Below the pieces are notes generated by a model. It worked only from the letters and a program-made list of their open reading frames with translations, was not told the origin of the DNA and made no database searches. Of a stretch of 64,000 nucleotides of DNA, positions 27,601 through 39,529 are shown in pieces. How positions within the stretch are numbered: the first letter of the stretch is position 1; the number at the start of each line of letters is the position of its first letter. Position numbers and translations under genes: made by a program. The DNA comes from Smittia aterrima (Eukaryota; Arthropoda; Insecta; Diptera; Chironomidae), in contig CP093829.1 in the NCBI GenBank assembly GCA_033063855.1, forward strand, positions 1,436,243 to 1,500,242, read 5' to 3'.

Positions 27601-28284
27601 ATAGCGAAAAATAGATGAATGAAAACAAAAGACAGAAATTACGTTGTAAAAGAAAATAAAGTGAGAGAAAGAATGTTCCAAACTATTTTTCAGCTAGAAA
27701 CACAATCAAACCAAGGGAATAACAAAAGCTGCGTTCACTCTCTAAAACCAGAAGCGGAAAGTTCCGAAAGAAATAAATTGTCGGAGCTTTTGTCTGATAA
27801 AGAGAAATAAAGAAATAAAGAAAGGAAAATTATAATAACAATATAATGAGGGTAAAAATTGTTTACAATTCAACGTGAAGCATATGACAGAAGGAGAATG
27901 TTTCGTTCAACTTAAGTTTTTGTTCGACACTAAGAAGGAGTAGGAGGAGAAAGACTGTTCAACAAAGTAAGTAAATGATTGGTGTGAGAAATAGTTTAGA
28001 GAAAGATAGTAAGAAGTTAGTTTACCTATTTGATCGGCGATAGAGCCGGATGATAGTAAAGCACGTTGATCGTTATTAATCGAGATTAAACTACTATTTT
28101 CGCTTGTCTGATCGGATTCGTCGACGTTAAGGTAATGGGCGGATGATGATGTCATTACTGTCGTTAACTTGTTCGAGCTCGTCGTCGTTATGACCATATT
28201 TGCGGGTTGATCGGGTTCGGTCTCTTGCGAAGTGCTTCGCGACGTGCTGCCTTGACCCAATCGGAAGAGTTTGAAAGGCGCCAT
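24684..28284 (-). CDS. Gene A: unrecognised protein with SKELY/CRC module and PPxY motif
   Basis: Exons on the - strand are 28284-28026, 25840-25770, 25664-25403, 25200-24921 and 24855-24684, 1044 nt, 347 aa, all in frame. The N-terminus is basic then Ser/Thr-rich (start MAPFKLFRLGQGS). Exon 2 carries ISPPPSYSDVMKE, a PPxY motif of the kind bound by WW domains of NEDD4-family ligases. Exons 3-4 are acidic, Asn/Gln/Tyr-rich with scattered Cys. The C-terminal module reads KSSKELYKAVAKQCGISC, then C-x5-CRCVEC, then QSRYFDC, and is shared with genes B and C. An intron splits the module between Arg and Cys of CRC. The tail after it is hydrophobic and may be spliced differently, because GGAGCAG/GTAATG could act as a donor. 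No signal peptide was seen. I cannot name the family. An alternative first coding exon may lie at 54931-54800. Confidence 0.65.
25841..28025 (-). other. Intron 1 of gene A
   Basis: This is a 2.2-kb intron between two coding exons whose phases match (phase 1). No further exon or gene was recognised in it. Confidence 0.5.
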
Positions 28285-31200
28285 TATGCGAAAGAAAGGC
28301 TTAACTTTGCGATTAGCTAACGCTTTGCTCTTCAAATCACCCGATTTTTGATCCAATTTAAAATAACTTTGGCGCTTAATTTTTAGTTTTTTTTTGTATC
28401 TTTGATAAATGTAGAAGAGATGAAAAGTTTCGTTGATTTGTCTTATCAATTTATTTTCTTTTGTTTAATAAAGCTCAGGATATTCGTTTACGTGCTAACA
28501 GTTTGTGCTTTTAGTTCTGAAATAAAAGTTTTTGTATCGTTTATGATTTTTGAAAGTTGTTTTCTTTCTTTCTTTGGTAAACATCAACATTAAAGCAAAC
28601 ATTAAAAGATGAGACTGGGAATAGTTCGAGAAGGTCGTCATGATCTCTCTCGAAGTTGACTCGAGAGTCTAACGACCATGACGTCTACAGCGAATGATTC
28701 CACGATGCAGAAATGAAACATAAAACCTCCTCTAATGTTGCCAAGGCGAAACGTTGAGCTCTTTTTTCTGTCTTCATTAATGGCTTCGAGTCCAAATCGA
28801 TTTTCTCTCGAATGGGAGATGTGCATGCATTTGCAGAAAGAAAAAGAATTCGTCTTAAGTCTCTGCTGTTTAATGAAAATGGCTTCGCCTCGTCGAGGAG
28901 TAAATTAATCAAAATAAGTAATTGAAGCACCCCCTGAGGCTCGACAGAGCGAGAAGGGAGTGCCGTTCATTTCTAATCAAAGAAAAAAGAGAAAACAAAT
29001 AACAAACGACAAAAAATTGCTTCTCATGCAAACAAATTGAGTTGAGGTTGATACATTCGCTTGTCGTGATCGCGAAAAAAAAATTTATTCTCGATTTCCT
29101 AAAAAATTTGTGGAAATGCTTGAGAAAGCAAAAGCGTGTAAAAGCTTAAAGCATCACGAATTAAATCATCATCGCTCTAAATGTTTCGCATGTTGTGTGA
29201 TAAAATTAAATGTTTAATGGCGTTTAGTTCGCCTTTCATTCAATTAGTGTGACCAGACGATGCTATGCACGAGTGCTCGCTCAGCGGAGGGTGAAATTTG
29301 CATCCGGAATGAATTATTCAAAATCAATTTAAGGCGAAATTAATCAAGCAACCTGTTTGGCTCAAAGCTCAGCTTTCGTGTGAAGCTCAAAATCAAAGAT
29401 TTCTCCTGACGGTAAAATTCAAATTTTCGGCTTCACTCCGCCTAATTGATTAAAGATTGTGGTTGTTTTGAACTTTTTTTTCTACAATAATATTATTTCC
29501 TACGTTGCGAAAAATAAACACAAAATAGTTATTTTTTTATATGAAAAAGTTTGCTGAGGTAGGCGGATAGGGTTCAAGCCAATAAGTGAGAGAGAGAGAG
29601 CTTCTAAAAAAGGGTTTCAAAGCATTTGAAATTCAATTTCGGTTACGCAAAAGCTTCGTCGGTGAAACTTATTCACGTGAGGGAGCAGATGAGACCCAAG
29701 GCTGGTGGTTCCATAAAGTCAGTGGGATCATTACGGGTGAGCAAAAGGCAAGTTTCGATTACAAAACAAATCCAGAGACTCGTGACGCACCTCACAAATA
29801 TTTTGTTGTTAGGGAAATAATTTTTCTCTCTTTTACTCTCAACGAAAGGGAAGTCGAGAAAAGGTTGGGAATAACAACATCGGTGAAACTCTATTGGCTT
29901 TGTTTATCTTGAAAGGATGATGAAACTTTATGATATCAAAGAAAGCTTCGGGAAAATAAACTCTCATTTGCATTTTGCTTGAACTTCTCAACAGTCTACG
30001 CCACTTTTGGAGGTTTTCTGTCGTCAGCAACGTCATTAAAAGCCTCATGGCTTGAGAAGTTATCAAACTTCCCCAAATCTCTTTTAGAAATAAAAATAGA
30101 AAATGTTCTCAGCGTGAAGGAAGAAAAAAAAGTTTGTTGAGACATTTCGTTCGTTCGTTCTCTAATTAGAACATTTTGAGCTGAAACTTTTTTGCCGATC
30201 AGATAATTTTACCGCTGATGATGAGGAATGCGATAAGAGTTCTACCCCGGCTAACTAAGCCGTTGAAAAATGCTGAATATTAATCTCTTGACTTCAATCG
30301 TTCTACCGGATGAGATTTTCTCATAATTCGAAGAAGGCAGGAGCGACGATAAGAAGGAAGCCGGCCAATAATTAAATTAAATATTTAAGTTGCACAGTTT
30401 TGGGAACATGAGAGAGAGAAAGTGAACATTAAAATTAATTGGATACCCCCGACATAAATCACTCTTTCGGCCAACGAATCTCTAAGCCTATTCAAATTGG
30501 TATTTGCGAGACGCTGCTCACAAAAATGAAGCGTCATAAATCTTATCGTGAAGCTTCATATTTCAAAAGCTTTGGAACACATTCGCTCTGGACAAGTGAA
30601 GAAATTACTGAATAAATTGAAAAATCAAAAGAATCTCTCTCTCGCTTGTGATCTAAAGAGATTTATTTATCATTCGATTACCGATACTGATTTCCATGAA
30701 AACAGTTTTCGACGGGGCGGGGAGAGGAGAAGCATTCGTTTCGCTTGTTATTTTTCGTCATAAAAATGAGATCATGTAGAAAAATCAATAGAAGAATATT
30801 ATTTGCCATCCCAAAGCGTGCAAAAATTTGACGTTCGTTGTTTATTTATTTGCTCGGGAAAAAATAAAGTTCCATCTTGGCTCTCCTTTTGCTTACGAAA
30901 AGTTTTGTGAGATACGCGAAAGATGATGGAGACAGCGCGAAATTAAATTTACAACTTTTTATTGATGTTTCTTCCCAGCCATTAAGTTCGCTTTGCGATG
31001 AACATACTTTGAGTAAATTCCTCGAACATTCTTTTCGTTCGTTCGTGAATACTTCACTTCCCCGCCCCGGAAACGGGGAATTTCGGCTGTTGTTGTTGTT
31101 CTCTCAGTACATGCTTCGGCATTAATAATTTCAAATTATCCATTTTCACGCAGTTATTGTTTGTTGAAGTTAACAGAAGAGTGAGTGAGGAGACGCGGCG

Positions 31201-32815
31201 AGGCGCGCGGGTAAAAAAAAGCGACGTTCGTAATCGGTGGTAAGACATCGAAGAAGAAAGCTTTTGAAAGGAGTGCTAAGATTCGACATTTGAAAGAAGC
31301 ATTTTAGGCAAATTTTCGTGGGAACTTTTCACCCGTCTCGTCCTGTTTCTTCTTTCGTTTCGATATCATCATACAAAGCTCGCAAAGCGAAATGACCGTG
31401 AAGCGTTTTTTTTATTGCTCAGTCTAATAGAGTGTGTGTATGTGTAAGGGGTGGGCGCTTTGCCAGCCTTTTATCGCTTTTTATCAGCTCAAATCAAATC
31501 ATCTACGCATATCAGAGACAATCGAAAACTTAATGGAATCAAATTAATTTAATTTTACTTCTCAAAGTTACTCACAATCTTCTTTCCTTTCTTCTTCTTT
31601 CACGAGTTTTTGGACGAGTAAAAAAAAGCTACAAAAATAATTTATTTATGCAATTTCACTTTACAAAGACTTCTTCCTTTCATTTTAAGCTTTTACGTGT
31701 AACTGAATCTGACGAACTGTTGTCACAAGCGAGACCTCAAAACGTCTTCTGCATTATGCACTGAAACTTCACTAAAATGAGCTCAAAAAATTCTTTGCAA
31801 TATTTTTTTTACTGACGAGCGAGCGAAAAATTGATCCTGTTCAGTGGAACAATCGTGAAGAACAAGGAAAGCAACTGGAAAAATGGCATGTTATGACTAG
31901 CGACGGACTCCATGGTATTTCCAATGAATTTTATGAATGAATTGCAAATGTATTTGTCACGTTTTCCAATCGAAATGACAGTGAAGGTTCTGAGAAGAGG
32001 AAAAACCTCACAATCAAAAAGGGAAAACCTTTCGTTCCAGTTTTGGGAAAAGCCGAATCATGCGCAATGTTCGTTATCTGAGTCGGTCCTGGACTTGCTG
32101 CTTTATTGACTTGCAAGGCATTAATTTTCTCTTTCATGTCTGAGATGCTGTAATAAAATTCCCTTTTCGGCTCCACGGCTTCGCGAGCCTTCTGACAAAA
32201 GCAAAGAAGGCGACAGAGAAAGAAAAGCTGTGACAGCAAAGCAATCAATGTGACGAGAATATTTTAAAGGCTACATAATACATAATAAGCTTTCAAGATC
32301 AAATGAATGGAAGCGCCCGTCGTTTCCACATTTCCATAACAGCCATATGAGTGTACATCCTGTTGATGAAGCTTTTCATGAATCATCAGCGAAATTGCCA
32401 TTTTTCTTCTTCGCATTGCGATGAGAAGAAGAGAAAATGAAAATTGGCTCGCTCGCAGGAAATTCCCCGGCATTTCGCTGTAAGATTATTTATTTGATTT
32501 TAAGCTTCGATGACGATGATCTATGTCTTGCCCTCTCCCGGATTACGAAAGTTTTTTTCTTTCTCGTGCTCAGGTGAAACGCATTTGCCGCAATTATTTA
32601 CAACTCGGTGTGATGAATGATCACGTTAATGGAGCTTTTATTATCAGCGAATATTTAAATATTTATTTCTCTATATACATAACATGAATACAACTTTCAA
32701 ACATTCTTTTGGCATGATTCGCATAAAGTTATGTGGCACTGTAAAGTTTTCTTCTCAACAACGAAGACAACGACGACGTTTTGCGGTTTACTTAGAATTC
32801 TCTCAACAATTTAAG
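28285..32815. other. Non-coding stretch between genes B and A
   Basis: AT-rich, with purine/pyrimidine runs including a GAGA tract at about 29587-29600. Only short chance ORFs are present, with no recognisable domains. Confidence 0.6.
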
Positions 32816-33709
32816 TTATGAGAGAAATGAAGTGTTGAAGCTCAAGTCGTTACAAGCGATGTCATTGTACGGCGGTGGATGGTTTCGTTCGTTCTGCCCT
32901 TGACAGCACTCGCAAAGCTCTTCCGTATGAATTAAATAACAGTTTGTTATATACTGATCGGCATCGTTACATTCTGAGGAGAATGAGTCTGTATCGCTTT
33001 CACTGTCTTCGTCTTCCGATTCCGTTTCGTCTATCGCCTCTGTTGATTCGTCGTAATCAAAGTAATGACTTTGACACTCGTAGCATCGACATGATGAACT
33101 CAGTGAACAGTCAATTCCAAGTAATTTTGCCGCCTCTCGATACATTTCTTTGGTCGACAGAGTCTTCTTCGTGTTCAGGAATTTGTTGCTAAAGATTTAA
33201 TGAAGCGGATTAAACAAATCAAATCAAAAAACTTCTCTCACCATTTCGCGTTGATTTCAACGGTCTCTTGAGGTTTTTGCGAAGTCGCTTCAGCGAAAAT
33301 ATTAAACCATTTAAGGCGTTTGATGAACAAGTTTATTTTAAGAAGCGACTTTCTCGTGCGATCATTAAACGTTTCTTTGTTGAGCTCGGCAGTTGGTTGA
33401 GGTATTTTCGTTGACATTGAAGAGCGTTCAGGGAATTTATTTGCGTCAGCTCTTATAGCGTCAGGTGTCAGAAAGAAATTCACCATGTCTGCGTTCTTGG
33501 TTGAAGAGATTGAAAAGAGAAAGACAGGGGAAAGAGTTAAATGAACCATTCATCCATTCACGACGCCATTCTTTTGCTTTTCATTCGACAACAACAGAAT
33601 GATGAGTTCTTTTCAAAGAAGCTCGCGGGGAAACACTACTCACTCCATATTTATAGCTCGTGTTCAATACGTAAACCGTGTTCTGTTGGGAAATTACGCC
33701 ACTTTCCAT
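32816..33709 (-). CDS. Gene B: unrecognised 230-residue protein with NTVYV start and SKEMY/CRC module
   Basis: Exons on the - strand are 33709-33644, 33495-33242 and 33188-32816, 693 nt, in frame, with phases 0 and 2. The N-terminus has QQNTVYVLNTSYKYG, nearly the same as gene C. The middle has a basic amphipathic stretch (LLKINLFIKRLKWFNIF). The module is TKEMYREAAKLLGIDC, then C-x5-CRCYEC, then QSHYFDY. It is followed by a very acidic Asp/Glu/Ser run, a Cys cluster (CECCQ) and a PPPY motif near the C-terminus. The last two exons seen in gene C are fused here. A splice-acceptor-like CAG lies 10 nt before the ATG, so a non-coding 5' exon is likely. There is no signal peptide; an intracellular adaptor role is conceivable, but the function is unknown. 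Confidence 0.72.
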
Positions 33710-36700
33710 AATAAAACGTCTGGAAGTGTAAAAAGAAAAAAAATCGAATTTGAGAGATGAAGAAGAATCGTAAACTTTCTTTCTTATTTAAAGTGAGGTG
33801 AATGGGGTTTTCCTCTCTTTTCACTGAAGCGATAATTCGCTTTCAATCTGAAGCACATTCCCTACCCAAGAAATGACGAAAGTTCAATGAAACCCTTTGA
33901 AGAAATAAAACAATTTTTTCTTCTTTTTTCCGGGAGCACAGCTAGCAACACAAGTCAATGAATGTTTAAACTTCAATGCAAATGGCCTTGCCCTTACTGC
34001 TTCCCTGACTCAGAGGTTTGGTGCGTGAACGGAAACGTGCCTTCGATGCTAAATGTATTTCTCTTCCGAATTCATCGTCGTTTTTATTGCCAGGCTTGAC
34101 ATCTTCGCTCTCAGTATTCTGAGCTTTCATTGAGAGGAGGATGAATCCCTTTCGGGGTTACACACTCGAATGGAAATGAAATATCTTCAAACCTCGTAAG
34201 ACGAGAGAATAAAAAAGCTAACTGAAAATAATCGTGAGCACACACGCACATTAAAACTCAATGTAAATCCTCGTTCGATGTCGTCTCAGTACGAAAATGA
34301 GGCGGATTATCAAGAGGAAAAAAGCATGAGCCTGCCTCTAATATGTTTTAAAGACATGTCGAGAGTCGAGAGAAAGAAACGACGGCGCGTTTGTGATCAA
34401 CAATAAGAAGCAAAAAAGTGAACAGCCGATACATAAAAAAGGCTTTCTCCTAAATTCCTTCATGGCATGGCCTCGTTTCCACAGCTAAAGAGATTTATAA
34501 CTCGCATGCCTCTTGTTAGAGTGTAGTTAAAACAATTTCTTCCCGCTGTCATCGTGCGACGGAATTCTTTTTGTCCTTGCCCCCTCCTGAGGAGCTCGAC
34601 GCTTAATCTTCGACGGTGATGTTGACGGCTCTCGACTCCCCGCGTTCTAGTGCCCAACAGCTCCTAGCGTCTATCTCCCGGAATTCGAAAGGATCTTTAT
34701 TAAAAGCTAATCTGAATTGAGAATTTGAAGAATGTCTCGTCACTCCTACCAACGGACGACGACATTATGGGGGTCTCGGGTGTAATAAATCGAATCAAGA
34801 CAATTTGATTGATATTTATAAAATTGATTTGGGGCCTTTGTCGTCTACTCCACTTGCAAATGGTTCAATAATTTCTTTGTTTCGTCTCTTCATGGTGAGA
34901 GGGGTGGGATTGAGCGATTGCTTGATGTTATACGACGAGGCAATGAGAAAATAATGCGAAACCAGCGAGCCATAAACGAGGTTGTTTGTTGTTCAACATC
35001 AACAACGCAGACTGCTGTCGCCATCCAAGTCATTTACATGAAGAGAAATGAGTCAATAATTTTCCTTTGCGTGGGACCCATCGCTTCGCCCTTTTTGCTT
35101 TCACTCTCATCTAATGTCTTTAAAGAAGACACTAATATTGATGATGGTCTGCCCATCCTCGATCGAGCACGATAAAGCAGCTTCATGGACGTTCGATTTC
35201 TTTCTTAGATTACCATATTGATTTACGACCAAGTGTCGCTCTTCTTCACACTCTGTCGAATTGAGAGGATGTCGAGACAACAACAATAACAATACCAACA
35301 GCAGCCTACAAAAGCGTCTTCAACAATTCTACACACGATGAGCTTTAAGACTCAAGAACAAAATATGTTTTTCCCCGAAGGCGGAAATAAACGTTGAGCA
35401 TTTCGCTCAGGTGGACAACTTTTGTTTTTCTTTTTCCTTGTTTAAGATTTCCATTTCTCGCCTCAGTGATTATCCGTACCTTGTTATTATGACAGTCGCA
35501 GGATGAACAGTAGGAGAGGGAGCCAAAACTTTCTTTTCTTATATTTTTTTTGTCGACTTTTTATGTTTTCCACTGAGAAAGTTTTCACAAGAACAACTTT
35601 TCACTCATTCTCGGCTTATCCAAGAAAGAATATTTTGGCACGAATAAATGAATAAATGTAAGCTAATGGTAACAACAAGCTGGACAGGGGGAAGGAGAGT
35701 TGAGTATCTCTCAAAAGTGAAGAGTTTCAAGGTTTATGTTCACTGTCGCCGGATAACACTAGAAAACTGAAATAGGAAAAATTCATACAATTTGATAAGA
35801 GAAAGTCTCGGAGGAAAAGAAAAGTCAGTTTCCCTCATTGGAAAGCTCTCGTTTCTCGAATGAGTGTGAAAGAAACTTTTCATGAAATCGACAATGGAGA
35901 ATTTTTATTCTCTCAGAGCTTTTCGAAATTCTCACAACTTTTCTCTTTCTCTGTTTCTCTCGCAAGCTCATCGAACTTGAAATGTTCAACGAGGACACAA
36001 AATCACATCACCAACTATAGAAATTATGATTAATGAACGCGATAACGCTCATACAATTAGTGAAAATTGATTAAATTCATTCAGCTGAAAAACTTTTGTG
36101 GGAATGAAAAGTTGTTCGTTATCTCTGCTCGGCTCCACTCTCATGAGTAAAAACAAAAAGCGAACAAAATGCTTTCGAGCACTAATGAACAATTTGATGG
36201 GCTGAAAATGAAAAGCCTTTCCTCAGATAATTTTTTCTTCATTTACCATAAACACTCGGTTAGTTTCAGGCATGAGAGAGAGAACGTTAAATTTCGGCAT
36301 CATTACGGTGGAAACTTTTGACGGGAGAAGTCTCCCTGGGCCGAGCAACCCATTTTCATGGCAGATGAAATTTCAATTAAACTTTAAATTATGCAATGGC
36401 CGTGGCGATACTGAAGCTTTGAGGGACCGGGAAAGGCTCATTGAGCTTTCAATAATGAGTCTTTAAACGGGTGATCATGTATCGTAGAGTGTTGGGTATT
36501 TATTGAGGTTCTCTAACCGCACACACAAAGGATGAAACATTAAATTCTCTCTGAGCCTAAGACATGTCGTTTATGCCGAAATATTAATCGAGCCAGTAAT
36601 TTGAGAACCGCAAGACTAAAATCCCCAAAAACTTCATCTAAATTCATTCTTCATTCTGAAAAGATCTTTTTTGCGGTGATGAGAGTTGGAGGGAGGAGAT

Positions 36701-37470
36701 TTTGAAAGATTTTCGAGTTAAGTGAGAGCTTGTCTTTCGCTTTCCTTGGAATCGTGTTTGAAGTGATTAATGGTTCATCGTTCGAGATATTTACTCGATT
36801 GCATGTTTGTGTCAACGAACCTTTTCTGAAAATTGATGTTTACTCTTTTAAATGTTCTCAAATATTTTCCCGTCGTCAAATCGCCGCTGGAACAAAATTC
36901 AATTTCAATGAAATATTGAAAAAATGTTTGCTCTGTTAAATAAATTTTAAATCAAACAACGCGACCTGCAATCAAAATTGAAAAAACCAATTGAGGTCAA
37001 AGGATTTTTTTTATCTGAAAGTTCAAATTTTTTTCTCGCAGAAAAATCACAAAAAAAAATTTAATGAAACTCCCACGCAATTGCATTTTGTCCACAGATA
37101 GAATTTATTTACTTCACAACATTTTCGTCATCAGTATAATTAAATTTTCATGAAATCAAATCATTTCCATTTTGAATAATCTGCTTCGCGCTATCCTCAT
37201 AAATCGTCTCATGTGTTAAGGCAGTGGAACCATGTGTGTTGGTGGAGTTTAAGTTTAATCTTCTTCGTTATCGCTTCTACCGATAATTTGATTTTCCGAT
37301 GTGTGAAATTATCCTTTGAATTTCTGATTAGCAGAATTAGCCCCATTTTATGCGTCATTAAACTAGATTGTTGTGGAAATGTTGTTGTTTGAGGGGGTTT
37401 ATAGAGTTAGTTGTTAGTTACGACTACTCAACGCCTCAAACTACTCGATATTCATACCAGCGATTGTAAC
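33710..37470. other. Non-coding stretch between genes C and B
   Basis: AT-rich DNA holding the upstream region of B and the 3' UTR of C. No coding exon was recognised on either strand. Confidence 0.6.
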
Positions 37471-39529
37471 TCATTGATGAGTCGTTTCATCGTAGTTGCC
37501 GTAGTTGCAAAAGCCTTCATCTTCACAGTAATAAAGTGTTTCTCCTCCGTTATCGTAACGTGCAGAAAATTCCTCGGTATCGATGACAGCTGAGAGATTT
37601 GAAAATGTGTCAGAATCGTCGTCATCATCACAGTCAAAGTATCGGCTCTGTTATTGATAGGCGGATGGAAATAAAAAAGCGAACAAAAAAGAAAGAGAGT
37701 TATGTCAGCTTTGATCTTCTCGAGAATTCAATTAATTTCACGATTCACTTACCTGGCAATCTAAGCACCTACAGTTCTCGGTAAACTCACAAGTCATTCC
37801 TAACATTTGAGCAGCTTCGCGATAAAGCTCCTTTGAGCTTTTCTGACTCGTTTTGCTAAGCTTCGAGCTGGAATGAGATTAAAGAAGAAGAAGAGGGAAT
37901 GATAAGAAAACAGCAACCGCATTGTCTCCTTTAATTTTAATCTAATTGACTTCACTTGCAGTCTTCCTTTTACTCTCAACTAATTTTCTCTTTTTTCACT
38001 CTCATAATCTGCTTCAGAGACGAAAATGGCGAATCATGTATGGCAAAAACCTCAGTTGCAAAAGCAAAGCGGAGTCGTAGAAGCAAAATTAATTGCGCTT
38101 ATCTGTTATGAAAGCAGTTGAAGATGAACTCAACGTAAAGCTGAACAGAACGGAGTTTCATTTGAGACGAAAAGCAGAATGAAAGATAATTTAGAAGATT
38201 TTACTCTCTCATTGTTGTAAACATTTGACTCTGTTATTTGTTGTGACGTTCAACTGCTGCTTGTCGCTCGTTTCTCGTCCCTTTTTTTCTCCTCTCGAAA
38301 CTGTTAACATGACATGGAAACAGCAGACAAGGAGGAGGGTGAATTAAATGTTCCATTCGTGGGTTGAGATTAAGAAAGGAGTGGAGTGAACACATTAACA
38401 GCAATCTCCATAAACACGATTCGACATAAAGCAAGAGGAGAAGAAAAAAAAGAGACAGAGACGAGCTTTGGCGAAAGTTTCAGTTCATTATCCGTATAAA
38501 TAGCCAATTCACGATTCCCCAGCTCGATTCACTTCGTCTGGATTTGCATAAAAGCCAAGCTCATCTCCAAAGAAATAACTTTCTCAGTTGAAAAAAGGAA
38601 ATTACAATGGCAATAGATAAAAGAGTTAAATAAGTTATTTCGTCTGATTCACTGGCTTAATGTGACGACGAGAGTCGGGAGAGAGGCAGAAAGCATGAAT
38701 TGAGAATAATGACGGAATTCTTTTTATTCATCGTCATGAATAATGCACCATTGACCTGAATTCGCTTCGTAAATCGCTTGACTGTTTGAAATTCTCTTTC
38801 TCTTTATAGCACCCCTAAGGGGCAGCGGAGTAGTTTGAGGAATGCACAAAAGAATCCTCCGCCAGCGAGTGATTTTAATCACTTTAGAAAACTTTCCGCA
38901 AGATAATTATTCACAAAAATGTCTTCCTCTCCTTCGAAAGTCGAGCATGCTCGAAGAAGGAATTTTAATTCATTGAAATTATGCAACACTACTCACCTTT
39001 TACAACTATTTTCAGGCGAACTTTCGACGTCACCACCCGATCCGGGCTTAAAAAAGTTCTCGTTGAAAAACTTGAGAAAGTGTGGACGCTTCTTAATTAA
39101 GTTGCTGTTGACTTCCTTTAGCTTCTCGTTGATTTGATTATCTAGCAGCATGTTGGTGGCTTTTGATTTTGATTTGAATGCTGTGGCTGGTTCGGCATTG
39201 GTGAATGTTGATGAACTTCGACAAGCGCTCTGCGTGCCGAACAATCCAATCATGTCGAATTCCTACCGAATAAAGTTGGACAGATGTCGAATGTGATTAA
39301 GCAAATTTTTGTGTTGAGCTTCGCATTATTATAATGGCTTCATCTCCCACACACAAGCTATTCCGACGTGCATATTAAATCGAATATCATCCGTCGAGGA
39401 GGATGAGACTGATTAAAGCACTAATGAATGAAAATGAATATTTGATTCGATCCTTACCCCATAACTCGTGTAGCTCGTATTAAGCACATAAACGGTATTT
39501 TGATTGCAGTGCAATATCATCTCGTCCAT
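37471..39529 (-). CDS. Gene C: unrecognised 209-residue protein, paralogue of gene B
   Basis: Exons on the - strand are 39529-39458, 39262-38997, 37867-37753 and 37647-37471, 630 nt, in frame, with phases 0, 2 and 0. Exon 1 encodes CNQNTVYVLNTSYTSYG. Exon 2 ends with a basic/aromatic stretch (LIKKRPHFLKFFNENFF) matching the position of the one in B. Exon 3 carries SSKELYREAAQMLGMTC, then C-x5-CRCLDCQ. Exon 4 continues SRYFDC, then an acidic Asp run and a Tyr/Glu-rich tail (ETLYYCEDEGFC). No PPxY was seen, unlike A and B. An acceptor-like TTTCAG lies 2 nt before the ATG, so a spliced 5' leader or an upstream coding exon is likely. The four conserved cysteines could bind zinc; this is inference only. 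Confidence 0.72.

Noticed and set aside
31931..32248. 105-codon - strand open frame
   Set aside because: No domain and no similarity to the A/B/C family; no convincing splice sites or start.
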